From Bordetella parapertussis (GTDB lineage Bacteria; Acidobacteriota; Terriglobia; Bryobacterales; Bryobacteraceae): DNA of 64,000 nt. The position numbers were made by a program, and so were the translations under genes. Where the stretch lies: assembly GCA_943328975.2 (NCBI GenBank), contig CALQCC020000022.1:1-64000 (forward strand), written 5' to 3'. Below the pieces are notes generated by a model. The model worked only from the letters and a program-made list of their open reading frames with translations. It was not told where the DNA came from and searched no databases. Shown in pieces: positions 6,818-16,102 of the stretch. The number at the start of each line of letters is the position of its first letter. The first letter of the stretch is position 1.

Positions 6818-9097
6818 ATGCCTACAAACACTCTCGAAATGAGCCCGGTCACCGCAAAGACAGACGACCGGAAGATTGGCCGCAGAGGCTTCCTCACCAG
6901 CGCCGTCGGCGGACTAACGGTCAGCTTCCTGCTACCGGAAATTACCCGTCTTGGCGAACTACAGGCAGCGGTTCCTGGACAAGTGAACACCTGGCTGCAG
7001 ATCGCCACTGACGAAACAATTACTTTGACGATCGGCGCTTCAGAGATGGGCCAAGGCTCCTTCTCGGCACTGGCGCAGATCCTGGCTGAAGACTTGATGG
7101 TGGAGTACGCAAAAATCAAGACCGTGCAGTCCTTGCCTTCATTGGCGTCTCCCACTCCGGTGGGTGCGTCCATCAACACGGTCGGCAGCAGTGTTACGCG
7201 CACCAATTTCTGGAAGATGCGCGATGCGGGCGCCATCGCCCGGGAACTGTTAGTGCAGGCCGCGATGAACAAGGTGGGCGACCAAACGCGCACCAACTAC
7301 GTGGCGAGCAATGCGACGGTAAAGTACACGCCCAGTGGCCAAGTGATGACCTACGGATCACTAGCTGTTGCAGCGGCGGCCTTGACTCCGCTCACCAGTG
7401 CTCCGCTGGTGCCCGATAGCCAGTTCCGCTTGATTGGAAAGACCGTGCCACGCGTGGATATTCCGCAAAAGGTAAATGGAGCTGCGAAGTATGGGATCGA
7501 CATTCGCATTCCCGGCATGGTCTATGCGGTGATCAAACATTGTCCCTCGTTTGGCGGCACGCTGGCATCGCAGCCTGCGGTCCCACGCGGCATGCTGGCC
7601 GTGGTGCCGACCAAAGTGATCGCAGGCACGGGCCGCGGGACTGAAGCAACAGGCAACGTGAATGCCGTTGCCGTCGTGGGACCCAATACTTGGGATACGT
7701 GGCAGGCAGCCAAGAGCCTGAGCGTTTCCTGGACACTGCCGGCAACGACGTCGAATCTCAACACAGCGAAGTTCATGGCGGATGCGGATGCACTGCTCAC
7801 CTCCGCAGTGCCGTTCGTCGCGGGTGGAGCAAATCCCCCGGGCACACTCTATACCGTGGAGGGCTCAGCGGGACCAGTGAATACCGCCATCGCGGCATCC
7901 ACCAAAAAGGTGGACGCGAAGTACACGCTTCCGTACGTCTCCCACGCTTGCATGGAAGTGCTGAACTGCACGGTGAACTACGTGCCCGGCATCAGTTGCG
8001 AGGTGTGGGCTCCCACGCAATCGGCCAAGGCGGTGCTGACCCTGGCAATGGCGCTGACCGGACTCTCATCGAGCCAGATCATCGTTCACACCACCTATTT
8101 GGGGGGTGGACTGGGACGCAAGGCGGAGACGGATTTCGTCAGCCAGGCGATCCAGGTGGCGATGGCGATCCAGAAGCCGGTTATGTTGGTATGGCCGCGC
8201 GAACAGGATTTCACGCGCGACCAGTATCGGCCCATGGCAGCGGTACACGCAGCGGCAGGATTGGACAGCTCCGGCAACATCACGGGCTGGTCCTATCGCA
8301 ATGTTTCGCCCTCGATTCTGGGACAGCGCGGAGTGCCCTTGGGCGCGGCCGGCGATAGCCAGGGCATCGAAGGCGCCAATGCCCTGCCCTACAATTTCGG
8401 CTCGCGGGTGACGGAGTGGGTATCCCATCCCTCGCCCATCCCGGTCGGATTCTGGAGATCGGTGGGAGCATCGATCAATACCTTTGCGGTAGAGTGCATG
8501 ATCGATGAGTTGGCTGCGGCCGCAGGTGTGGAGCCGTATCAATTCCGGCGCTCGAAGTTAACCGATCCGCGCTGGATAGCAGTGTTGGACGCGGCGGCGA
8601 AACTAGGCAACTGGAGCGGACTGACGCCTTCGGGTCGCGCGCGCGGCATCGCCATCGGCACCGCCTTCAACAGCATTGTGGCCCAAGTGGTGGAGATTTC
8701 TTCATTGACCACCACCAGCATCAAGGTCAACCGCGTATCCTGCGCCATCGACTGCTACCTGCCGGTGAATCCCGGTTCGATCCAGGCGCAACTGCAGGGC
8801 GGTATCGTACACGGACTGAACGCGGCCCTCTACGGCCAGCAGACGTTCGTGAACGGGGCGGCACAGGCGGCCAACTTCAGCAAGAGCAAAATGATTCGCC
8901 TGCAGGAGATGCCGCAGATCGATATCACGATCATTCCGGGTCCCACGTCAGCAGACCGCACGGCTAACATCGGCGGGGCGGGCGAGCTAGGTGTTCCCAC
9001 GTTTGCTCCTGCGCTGGCTAACGCGTACTTCAAGCTAACTGGTAAGCGGTTGTACAGCCTGCCGCTGTTTCCCGGCGCGACCATGGGCGGGCTCTAG
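6818..9097 (+). CDS. Molybdopterin-binding large subunit, Tat-exported (IorB-like)
   Basis: I set the start at the ATG at 6818, preceded by AAGGAG at 6803; upstream in-frame ATGs lie inside the small-subunit gene. The 759-residue protein opens with a twin-arginine signal (GRRGFLTSAVGGL). It carries molybdopterin-site motifs ASEMGQGSFSAL and YLGGGLGRKAETDF, and near the C-terminus GGAGELGVP, where the Glu fits the catalytic glutamate of the family. It should hydroxylate an aldehyde or N-heterocycle in the periplasm; the substrate is unknown. Motif order and length match IorB-type subunits. Confidence 0.92.
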   Translation: MPTNTLEMSPVTAKTDDRKIGRRGFLTSAVGGLTVSFLLPEITRLGELQAAVPGQVNTWLQIATDETITLTIGASEMGQGSFSALAQILAEDLMVEYAKIKTVQSLPSLASPTPVGASINTVGSSVTRTNFWKMRDAGAIARELLVQAAMNKVGDQTRTNYVASNATVKYTPSGQVMTYGSLAVAAAALTPLTSAPLVPDSQFRLIGKTVPRVDIPQKVNGAAKYGIDIRIPGMVYAVIKHCPSFGGTLASQPAVPRGMLAVVPTKVIAGTGRGTEATGNVNAVAVVGPNTWDTWQAAKSLSVSWTLPATTSNLNTAKFMADADALLTSAVPFVAGGANPPGTLYTVEGSAGPVNTAIAASTKKVDAKYTLPYVSHACMEVLNCTVNYVPGISCEVWAPTQSAKAVLTLAMALTGLSSSQIIVHTTYLGGGLGRKAETDFVSQAIQVAMAIQKPVMLVWPREQDFTRDQYRPMAAVHAAAGLDSSGNITGWSYRNVSPSILGQRGVPLGAAGDSQGIEGANALPYNFGSRVTEWVSHPSPIPVGFWRSVGASINTFAVECMIDELAAAAGVEPYQFRRSKLTDPRWIAVLDAAAKLGNWSGLTPSGRARGIAIGTAFNSIVAQVVEISSLTTTSIKVNRVSCAIDCYLPVNPGSIQAQLQGGIVHGLNAALYGQQTFVNGAAQAANFSKSKMIRLQEMPQIDITIIPGPTSADRTANIGGAGELGVPTFAPALANAYFKLTGKRLYSLPLFPGATMGGL

Positions 9098-9105
9098 GTG
9101 GCGTG

Positions 9106-10269
9106 ATGCACGAGTTGCACGCGATTCTGGATGGCTGGCGCGGCCTCACCGGATCAAACCGGGATGCTGTGCTGGCCACGGTGGTGCATGTAACAGGATC
9201 GGCCTACCGGCGCCCGGGCGCTCGTATGTTGATCCTGCCGGATGGACGGCGTATCGGCTCCATCAGCGGTGGATGTTTGGAAGGCGACGTTTCACGCAAG
9301 GCGTGGTGGTTCACGGAGGGCGGTAAGCCCTCCGTGCGCGTCTACGATACGTCGTCGGATGAAGATGCGGTATGGGAATTTGGACTGGGCTGCAACGGCG
9401 TGATCCAGGTGATGTTGGAACGCGTGGAGAGCGGCCCGTGCCGTGAGGCAATGGAATTCCTGGACACATGCAAGACCTCTGGTGGAAAGACTGCCGTGAT
9501 CGCCACGGTCATCCGCACACGCGGACCCGCTGCCGTGGACGTCGGTGACAGATTACTCGTCGCCACGGATGAAGAGCGCGGCGTCCTGCATGGCTCCACC
9601 ATTACAGCGCAGCTACGCCCCCACATCGAACAAACCCAACGAGAGCAGAAAAGCCGCATGGTGTTTCTGCAAGACTGCGAAGTCTTCGTGGAATACGTGG
9701 CGCCTCCTCCATCGCTGGTGGTGTTCGGCGCGGGCCACGATGCGATTCCGGTGGCAACGCTGGCGAAGCAACTCGGCTGGCATGTCACGGTTGCGGATGG
9801 ACGACCCGCTTACGCGACCGCGCCGCGGTTTCCCCAAGCCGACCAAGTCGTCGTTATGCGGCCGGGCCAGCCTCTTGCCGGGATCAACATCGGCCAAGAA
9901 ACGCTAGTCGTGATGATGACGCACAACTATCCACAGGACGCCAAACTACTGCCCGGCATCCTGGCAGCAAGGCCGAGATACTTGGGTCTGCTTGGTCCCA
10001 AGAAACGCGCGGAACGACTGTTTGCCGAAGTCGGCATCGCGATGAGTTCGGTGAATGTGCATGCTCCCGCGGGCCTGGATATCGGCTCCGACACAGCCGA
10101 AGGCATCGCGCTATCCATCGTCAGCGAAATGCAGGCCGAACTCGCGGGCCGCGCTGGCATGAAATTGCGCCATCGTCAGGCTCCGATTCACGAACCCGTG
10201 CAAGAGTCGGGCGAGCAGCAAGAGAGAGCCGTTATGGAGACTGAATATGCAACCTGTGAAATCGGCTAG
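9106..10269 (+). CDS. XdhC/CoxI family molybdenum-enzyme maturation factor
   Basis: The 387-residue protein has the XdhC N-terminal part (RPGARMLILPDG, SGGCLEGDV, GLGCNGVIQVMLE) and a C-terminal Rossmann-like part (VVFGAGHDAIPVATLA, LGLLGPKKRAERL). XdhC proteins bind and sulfurate or hand over the molybdenum cofactor to the large subunit. A GTG sits one codon upstream of the chosen ATG. The gene follows the large subunit by 8 bp and overlaps the mocA-like gene by 23 bp, so the four genes form one operon. Confidence 0.92.
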   Translation: MHELHAILDGWRGLTGSNRDAVLATVVHVTGSAYRRPGARMLILPDGRRIGSISGGCLEGDVSRKAWWFTEGGKPSVRVYDTSSDEDAVWEFGLGCNGVIQVMLERVESGPCREAMEFLDTCKTSGGKTAVIATVIRTRGPAAVDVGDRLLVATDEERGVLHGSTITAQLRPHIEQTQREQKSRMVFLQDCEVFVEYVAPPPSLVVFGAGHDAIPVATLAKQLGWHVTVADGRPAYATAPRFPQADQVVVMRPGQPLAGINIGQETLVVMMTHNYPQDAKLLPGILAARPRYLGLLGPKKRAERLFAEVGIAMSSVNVHAPAGLDIGSDTAEGIALSIVSEMQAELAGRAGMKLRHRQAPIHEPVQESGEQQERAVMETEYATCEIG

Positions 10270-10870
10270 CGACGCAAAGTACGGCGTCGTGATCCTGGCG
10301 GCGGGCGCGTCCACGCGCATGGGCACCCCGAAACAACTGCTCGACTACCAAGGCCAACCGCTGCTGCGACACGCGGCCGAGGTGGCACTCGCCACGTCCT
10401 GCCAACGAGTGATCGTCGTCCTAGGCTGCCGATCCCAACAACTGCGCGAGGCATTACGGGGCTTGCCCGTGACCATCGTGGAAAATCCCGATTGGGAGGG
10501 CGGCATGGGCACCTCCATTCGCGCGGGCGTCGCCATCGCGGAGCAAGAGAAACTGGATGGCGTGATCCTGGGCCTCGCCGACCAACCCTTGATTACGCCG
10601 CAGATTCTCGACACGCTGATTCAGACGCACGTCGCATCCGGGCACGCGATCGTTACATCACAGTACGCAGGAACCGTCGGCGTCCCGGTATTCTTCTCCC
10701 GCGAATATTTCCCGCACTTACTCGGCCTCGAACCGTCGCAGGGCTGCAAAGGCGTGATCCTGAAACACACGCAGCATGCGATGCGGCTGGATTGTCCTGA
10801 AGCAGAGATGGATGTGGATACGCCGGAAGACTACAGCCGAGTACAATCGGCGACGTTGGTCGTGGACTGA
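10247..10870 (+). CDS. mocA: Molybdenum cofactor cytidylyltransferase (MocA-like)
   Basis: The 207-residue protein has the nucleotidyltransferase motifs of the MobA/MocA family: VVILAAGASTRMGTPKQLL at the N-terminus, NPDWEGGMGTSIRAGV and LGLADQPLIT. These fit transfer of CMP to molybdopterin to give the dinucleotide cofactor used by xanthine oxidase-type hydroxylases. The partnership with an IorAB-like enzyme and XdhC supports MocA over MobA, which would make the GMP form. It starts inside the XdhC gene's 3' end. Confidence 0.87.
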   Translation: MQPVKSASDAKYGVVILAAGASTRMGTPKQLLDYQGQPLLRHAAEVALATSCQRVIVVLGCRSQQLREALRGLPVTIVENPDWEGGMGTSIRAGVAIAEQEKLDGVILGLADQPLITPQILDTLIQTHVASGHAIVTSQYAGTVGVPVFFSREYFPHLLGLEPSQGCKGVILKHTQHAMRLDCPEAEMDVDTPEDYSRVQSATLVVD

Positions 10871-10893
10871 CCACGAAGCATTACGGGGAGTTT

Positions 10894-10969
10894 TGGTGGA
10901 CCTGAAGGGATTCGAACCCTTGACCTCTTCCATGCCATGGAAGCGCGCTCCCAACTGCGCCACAGGCCC
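10894..10969 (-). tRNA. tRNA-Ala (anticodon GGC)
   Basis: On the minus strand a full cloverleaf can be drawn. The acceptor GGGCCTG pairs with CAGGTCC, the D stem is GCGC/GCGC, and the anticodon stem is CTTCC/GGAAG with loop ATGGCAT (anticodon GGC). A 5-nt variable loop and the T arm AAGGG-TTCGAAT-CCCTT follow. The CCA end is encoded. Total length is 76 nt. Confidence 0.97.
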
Positions 10970-11092
10970 ACAGTACAAAGGATTTTTCATCCTCCGTTGC
11001 GTCGTCGAGCGGTTCCCTTCGCAGGGAGGCTGCCGACACTTGACTAGTTTACCACGGCACCACGGTACATCCGCAATGTTTCCGAAACAACC

Positions 11093-11197
11093 TTAAAGAA
11101 CGTACACCCTGAGCATGTAGTAAATGAGTCCAATCGCGATGACCGCCATCAGGATGCGGCCGGGAATCGAGAACTTGGGCAAATCGGTTTGAGCCAT
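11093..11197 (-). CDS. 34-residue membrane microprotein
   Basis: A short open frame reads MAQTDLPKFSIPGRILMAVI and continues AIGLIYYMLRVYVL. It has a polar N-terminus, then one hydrophobic helix, and stops at 11093. The composition is that of a genuine single-pass peptide rather than random GC-rich frame. It lies alone between tRNA-Ala and a divergently transcribed SDR gene. The ribosome-binding site is weak. Function is unknown; conservation in relatives would be the test. Confidence 0.5.
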   Translation of the reverse strand: MAQTDLPKFSIPGRILMAVIAIGLIYYMLRVYVL

Positions 11198-11275
11198 ACC
11201 AGGTAGATTCCAACGGCTGAAAGGTGGTTCGCTTCCGCCTACCAAGCCAGCCAGATTCCCTACAATGACAGAAGC

Positions 11276-12106
11276 ATGTTATTCCAGCTTAAAGGCAAGA
11301 CCGCACTCATTACCGGAGCAGGCCGTGGTATCGGACGAGAGGTGGCGCGCCAACTGGCCGCTGCGGGAGCCTCGGTGATGCTCAGCGACCTCGATCGCGA
11401 CGTTCTGATGGAGACAGGCGCGCTGATCGATGCCGCAGGTGGCACCGCGAAGGCGCTTGCGGGCGATCTGACCGCGACCGACTTCCCGGACAAACTGGTG
11501 AAGGCCACGGTGGATGGCTTCGGCTCGCTCGACTTCATCGTCAACAACGCGGGCTATACATGGGACAACGTGATTCAGAAGACCACGGACGAACAGTTCC
11601 AGGCGATGCTCGATATCCATGTGGTGGCTCCCTTCCGGGTTCTGCGGGCAGCATCGGAGCAGATCCGCTCGCAGGCGAAAACCGAGATCGCCGCAGGACA
11701 GCGCGTGATGCGTAAGGTGGTAAACATCACCTCGATCTCCGGCATGGATGGGATGGCTGGCCAAGCCGGCTATGGGTCGGGCAAGGCCGGCATCATCGGA
11801 TTAACCAAAGTGATGGCGAAGGAGTGGGGCCGCTACAACGTCAACGTAAACGCGGTGGGCTTCGGCTTCATCGATACGCGTCTAACTCAGGCGCTGGGAG
11901 CCGAGGGCGCTGAGATCGACGTGCAGGGCCGCAAGATCAAGGTCGGCGTGCAACCGGCTGTGCGAGATGCGCTCGCTGCGCACTGTCCTCTAGGTCGGTT
12001 CGGGTCAGCCGAGGAAGCAGCGGGACCAGTCGTGTTCTTCTGCTCTCCGCTGTCGGACTACGTGACCGGAGAGGTATTGCTCTGTTCCGGCGGTAGTCGG
12101 GTGTAA
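11276..12106 (+). CDS. SDR family oxidoreductase (FabG-like)
   Basis: The 276-residue classical short-chain dehydrogenase has the NAD(P)-binding TGAGRGIG near residue 14, NNAG, a catalytic Ser in NITSISG and the YGSGK (YxxxK) active site. Acidic residues after the second strand (LSDLDRD) suggest NAD preference. The protein is somewhat longer than FabG (about 245), with a short insert rich in Gln/Ala/Arg before the catalytic Ser strand. It stands alone, so the substrate (acyl or another secondary alcohol) cannot be named. Confidence 0.88.
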   Translation: MLFQLKGKTALITGAGRGIGREVARQLAAAGASVMLSDLDRDVLMETGALIDAAGGTAKALAGDLTATDFPDKLVKATVDGFGSLDFIVNNAGYTWDNVIQKTTDEQFQAMLDIHVVAPFRVLRAASEQIRSQAKTEIAAGQRVMRKVVNITSISGMDGMAGQAGYGSGKAGIIGLTKVMAKEWGRYNVNVNAVGFGFIDTRLTQALGAEGAEIDVQGRKIKVGVQPAVRDALAAHCPLGRFGSAEEAAGPVVFFCSPLSDYVTGEVLLCSGGSRV

Positions 12107-12137
12107 TTGTCTTCAAGGCTCGGCGCTCGGGCACGAT

Positions 12138-12587
12138 ATGGGTTGCATGAAATCTCTCTTCGTAGTTTTCGTAGCAACTCTGAGCCTCGGAACACTCGCT
12201 TTCGCGGCCGACGCCGAACATCATGAATCGCTCTATGCCCGCTTAGGCGGCGAGAAGGCTGTCCACGCGGTTGTGGATGAATGGACCAATCGCCTCGTTG
12301 CCGACGCGGACGTCCACAAGTGGTACGGACACTTTGCCAAGGACGCGCATGCCGAGGCGGCCTTCGAGAAGAACGTGGCTGACTATATCTGCAAGGCGAC
12401 CGGCGGCGCGTGCGCGTATCACGGTCCCGCGACAGTTGTGGCCGAGGAACACTTGACGGCCGAAGCCTTCTCCGACATCGAAAAGCACATGGAAGAAACG
12501 CTCGACCATATGAAGGTTCCTGCCGCTGAAAAACACGAACTCATGGCCGTGGTGGAAGGAATGAAAGCGACGGCCGTGGGCCATTAG
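12138..12587 (+). CDS. Exported group 1-type truncated hemoglobin
   Basis: The 149-residue protein begins with a signal peptide (about 1-23, cleavage after AFA), which is unusual for a truncated globin. The rest aligns with the TrHb1 pattern: LYARLGG, the ATGG turn and a proximal-His candidate at His105 (AEEHL). In the B helix the usual FY pair reads WT, so the distal B10 tyrosine appears replaced. A heme-binding role in O2, NO or redox sensing outside the cytoplasm is inferred. A second in-frame ATG at 12147 is an alternative start. Confidence 0.82.
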   Translation: MGCMKSLFVVFVATLSLGTLAFAADAEHHESLYARLGGEKAVHAVVDEWTNRLVADADVHKWYGHFAKDAHAEAAFEKNVADYICKATGGACAYHGPATVVAEEHLTAEAFSDIEKHMEETLDHMKVPAAEKHELMAVVEGMKATAVGH

Positions 12588-12589
12588 AG

Positions 12590-14887
12590 CTATTTCTTCA
12601 GATTCTCTTCAAACAACTTGAAGATGCGTTTATATTCGTCCGCCCAACTCTCCGGGCGGACGAACGCATGATCCTCCACCGGATAGAACGCCACCGACCA
12701 ATTCTCCTTGCGCAGTTCGATCAGCCGTTGCGCTAGGCGCACCGAATCCTGGAAGAACACGTTCGTATCCACCATGCCATGCAGGATCAGCAATGAACCT
12801 TTCAAACCCTCCGCAAAAAAGATCGGCGATGATTTCTTAAACGCCTCGTCGTCCGCCTGCGGCGTGTTTAGAATGTTCGACGTATAGCCGTGGTTGTAAT
12901 GCGACCAGTCGGTCACGGGACGCAGCGCGGCTCCCGCGGCGAATACGTCCGGCGTGGTGAACATTGCCATCAGCGTGATGAATCCCCCGTAACTACCTCC
13001 GTAGATGCCGATGCGTTTGGGATCCACCCCTTGCTGTTCCACCAACCACTTCGCACCATCCACGTTGTCGTCCAGGTCCTTGCCACCCATATGCCGGTAA
13101 ATGGCCGTCCGCCAGTCGCGACCGTAACCAGCCGAAGCCCGGTAGTCGAGGTCCAGCACCGTGTAGCCGTGCTCCATCAGGAAGTGGTGGAACAGAAACT
13201 CGCGCGGATAATTCGGTGACCAGTATTTATGCACGTTCTGTAGATACCCTGCCCCATGGACAAAGACCACCGCAGGTCCACCAGCCCGAGCATTTGCCGG
13301 TCTGAATAAACGAGCCGGAATCATCGCCCCATCGCGCGCCGCCACTTGAACAATGGGCGCATCCAGCCACGTATACTGCTTGAACTGGGCAGACGTTGAG
13401 TCGGTTCGCGACTCCTGCGCAGCACCCGGACGATTCTCGCCCGTGTAAATCTCCGGTGGACGGTTCACGTAGGAGAAAACATCCGCCATGTAGCTTTCGT
13501 CGCGCGACAGCACGACCTCGTGTTTGCCCGCCGACTGCGTGATGCGCGTCCGCGGACCACCATTCACGCTCTGCGAATAGAAGTGCCGCTCCGCTGGACC
13601 CATCTCGCTCGTCGAGAGATAGAACTTCGTTCCATCGTTCGAAACCGCAACCGACTCCACCTCGAACTTGCCCGACGTGATCTGCTTGAACGATCCACCC
13701 GCCGACGGAACCGTGTAGAGATGGGCCCAGCCGTCGCGCTCACTCACGAAATACACGTCGTCGCCATTCTTCAGCCACCCGAGCGTCTCGTAACCCGGCC
13801 CATCGATCCACGCATCATCATGATCGGTAAAGATCGTCGTGGCCTTTGCCGTCGACGTATCCAGCGACAGCACCCAGCGATCCTTGTTATCATTCGCCCG
13901 CGCCAACATCACTGCGCGTGTCCCTTGCTCATTGAAGATCGGAAGATACTGCCAAGCGGACCGCTCACCGAGCCCCAGGTCCACCCACTTCCCTTCCCCC
14001 GTTTCGACGTCCAGCACCACCACGCGATTGTTCTCCTGCGAATCGCCCACGTTCGTGCGACCCGTGATCATCGCCGTATAACTCGATTCCGTAACGTAGT
14101 TCGGAACGTCGTCGCCCTTGGCCCCCTTGGCTCCGTCTTCCACCAACGCCAGCACGCACTTCTCATTCGGGCAGAGTTGCAGATGTTGAACCGTCTGCTT
14201 ATCCTCCAGCTTGAACGGCTTCCGAGGATGCTCGCGCTTCTGCTTAGCCTCGTCCTCATCCTTCCGGCGCGCTCGTTCGCGTACGGCGTTCAGAATGCTG
14301 TTCTCTTGAATCTGTAGCGTCCCTTGACTGGTCTTCGGATCAGGGATCTTGGGGTCTTCCTTGGCCGCACCGGCCGCCTGGATCTCCGTCAGTTGCTCGA
14401 TGGGTCCGGCACCCAGCGGCATCACGTAGAGATTGCCACCCCGCGTGAACGCCACCCGCCGCTCATCTTGCGTGAAGTGAGGATCCTTCTCCGCATCGGC
14501 GGTCTTCGTAAGCTGAGTAACTTTGTCCGTGGAGTAGTCGTACAAAAACAAATCGCCGCCACTGGCGTAAAGGGATTTGCTGTGATCCCGCGTGCTCACA
14601 CCCGAAACCGGCGGAGCCAGCTGCGCCTCCTCGTCACTCAACTTGCGCGCTGCACCCGAAGCCCTGGGCAGCACCCAGGTATCGAACGGCTTATCCTGTG
14701 TGTCCGTCGTCTGCTTCCATCCAAAGTAGATCCGCTGGCCATCGCCAGACCAGCGCACCTCTTGCGGAGCGTAGCCGTAAAACTGCGGCCCCTGCATAAT
14801 CATGTCGATCGAAAGCGGAGCGCGCGTTTGCGCAGGAATGACGACAACAAAAGCGAGGCCGAGCGCGAGCAGACGTTTCATAGCCAT
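12590..14887 (-). CDS. S9 family (prolyl oligopeptidase/DPP-like) serine peptidase
   Basis: The 765-residue exported protein (signal peptide ending near PAQTRA) has an N-terminal propeller with repeated PD40-like strands. A C-terminal alpha/beta-hydrolase domain follows, with nucleophile Ser632 in GIYGGSYGGF, Asp707 in LHGMVDTNV and His740 in VEDHAF. All three catalytic residues are present. It should cleave oligopeptides in the periplasm. Its stop lies 2 bp from the end of the convergent hemoglobin gene, with no terminator between them. Confidence 0.92.
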   Translation of the reverse strand: MAMKRLLALGLAFVVVIPAQTRAPLSIDMIMQGPQFYGYAPQEVRWSGDGQRIYFGWKQTTDTQDKPFDTWVLPRASGAARKLSDEEAQLAPPVSGVSTRDHSKSLYASGGDLFLYDYSTDKVTQLTKTADAEKDPHFTQDERRVAFTRGGNLYVMPLGAGPIEQLTEIQAAGAAKEDPKIPDPKTSQGTLQIQENSILNAVRERARRKDEDEAKQKREHPRKPFKLEDKQTVQHLQLCPNEKCVLALVEDGAKGAKGDDVPNYVTESSYTAMITGRTNVGDSQENNRVVVLDVETGEGKWVDLGLGERSAWQYLPIFNEQGTRAVMLARANDNKDRWVLSLDTSTAKATTIFTDHDDAWIDGPGYETLGWLKNGDDVYFVSERDGWAHLYTVPSAGGSFKQITSGKFEVESVAVSNDGTKFYLSTSEMGPAERHFYSQSVNGGPRTRITQSAGKHEVVLSRDESYMADVFSYVNRPPEIYTGENRPGAAQESRTDSTSAQFKQYTWLDAPIVQVAARDGAMIPARLFRPANARAGGPAVVFVHGAGYLQNVHKYWSPNYPREFLFHHFLMEHGYTVLDLDYRASAGYGRDWRTAIYRHMGGKDLDDNVDGAKWLVEQQGVDPKRIGIYGGSYGGFITLMAMFTTPDVFAAGAALRPVTDWSHYNHGYTSNILNTPQADDEAFKKSSPIFFAEGLKGSLLILHGMVDTNVFFQDSVRLAQRLIELRKENWSVAFYPVEDHAFVRPESWADEYKRIFKLFEENLKK

Positions 14888-14898
14888 TACTGGCGATT

Positions 14899-16050
14899 TT
14901 ATAAGAAAGAGCGCAGCCGCCGCAGACCTTCGGCAAATGTATCCTGCGGCGTGAGCAGGCTGACTACTAGAAACGCCTCGGACTCGAAGTCAAAAAAGAA
15001 GCCCGGCTGCACCACGACATCCTGCTCTTCCAGCAACCGCAGGGCCCATTCTTCTTCGCTGTGCGTGCGCGGAACCTGCACCACTCCGTACCAGCCGCCT
15101 TCCACATTCAGGACATTCCCGCCCGATCCAACCAGTGCGCTCCGCAGGTGTTCCAGATTCGCAGCCGTGCGCTCCGCGATCATTTTGCGTATCCCGCGGC
15201 CTGCGTGTAACAAGCTCGGAAGAGCCACCTGCACGGGCGTTGCAACCGATAGGTAAGTATCCGCAATCAATTCCAATGCCTCAAGCGCGACATCCTGTTG
15301 CGGCCCGCTCGCGACGATCCAACCCAACTTGAGTTGCGGCAAACCCGCGACCTTCGACAACCCGCTCATTGAGAACGTGAGAGCCCGTCGCTCTCCGGCC
15401 AACGTCAGCGCCCGATTGTCCATCGCCTGGAACCCGTAGTCGCAGAACACTTCGTCGGAGATAATAGCGATCCCTCGGCTCGACGCGATCGACTCAAGCT
15501 GCTCCAATTCCTCGCGCTTGAGAAACGACCCAGTGGGGTTATTCGGATTCACCACTACAATCGCCCGTGTCTTCTCTGTGATCGCTTGCTCCAGGGCGCG
15601 GAAATCCATGTGCCAGCTTCCGTCATAACGCAGCGGATATTGCCGGATCGTCACCGACGACAACCCTGCCAGGAACTCGAACAGCGGATACGAAGGACGC
15701 GGCGATAGAATCTCGTCTCCCGGGTTCGCCAACAGCTTAAAGAGATACGAATACGCTTCGCTGGTCGACGCGGTCAGCAAGATTCGCTCAATAGGAACCT
15801 CCACGCCCAGCCCGCGATAATACGCCGCCACCGCACTGCGAGCCGATTCTAAACCCTTCGGCGTCGGTTCATAACTGAGCGCGCGATCATCCGCCAACGG
15901 AGTCAACAACCCTGACGGATATGGCAGGCGAGCATGAGTCGGATTCGATTCCGTAAGGTTGAGAATCGCCGCTCCGTCCAAACGCTTCTTCGCCAGCAGC
16001 AGCGAAATTCGGTTGGTAGGTTGATCCCAAGTAAGCCGGCGTGAAAGCAC
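14899..16050 (-). CDS. PLP-dependent class I/II aminotransferase
   Basis: I take the GTG at 16050 (MLSRRLTWDQ) as the start because homologues of this type begin with this segment; an ATG 15 codons upstream would add unrelated residues into the divergent promoter region. The 383-residue protein shows LTESNPTHA, the NPNNPTG motif, and the PLP lysine in SGLSKVAGLPQLKLGW. It catalyses amino-group transfer; the preferred amino acid cannot be read. The S9 peptidase gene follows 11 bp downstream, so the two may be co-transcribed. Confidence 0.87.
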   Translation of the reverse strand: MLSRRLTWDQPTNRISLLLAKKRLDGAAILNLTESNPTHARLPYPSGLLTPLADDRALSYEPTPKGLESARSAVAAYYRGLGVEVPIERILLTASTSEAYSYLFKLLANPGDEILSPRPSYPLFEFLAGLSSVTIRQYPLRYDGSWHMDFRALEQAITEKTRAIVVVNPNNPTGSFLKREELEQLESIASSRGIAIISDEVFCDYGFQAMDNRALTLAGERRALTFSMSGLSKVAGLPQLKLGWIVASGPQQDVALEALELIADTYLSVATPVQVALPSLLHAGRGIRKMIAERTAANLEHLRSALVGSGGNVLNVEGGWYGVVQVPRTHSEEEWALRLLEEQDVVVQPGFFFDFESEAFLVVSLLTPQDTFAEGLRRLRSFL

Positions 16051-16102
16051 TGTTCCGGCATGATAACATCCAACGCCCAGCCCAGCAGCGTACAATCGGT
16101 GA

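Noticed and set aside
6313-7296. 327-codon minus-strand frame across the molybdenum hydroxylase genes
   Set aside because: It is antisense to two well-supported genes and has no coherent domain or ribosome-binding site.
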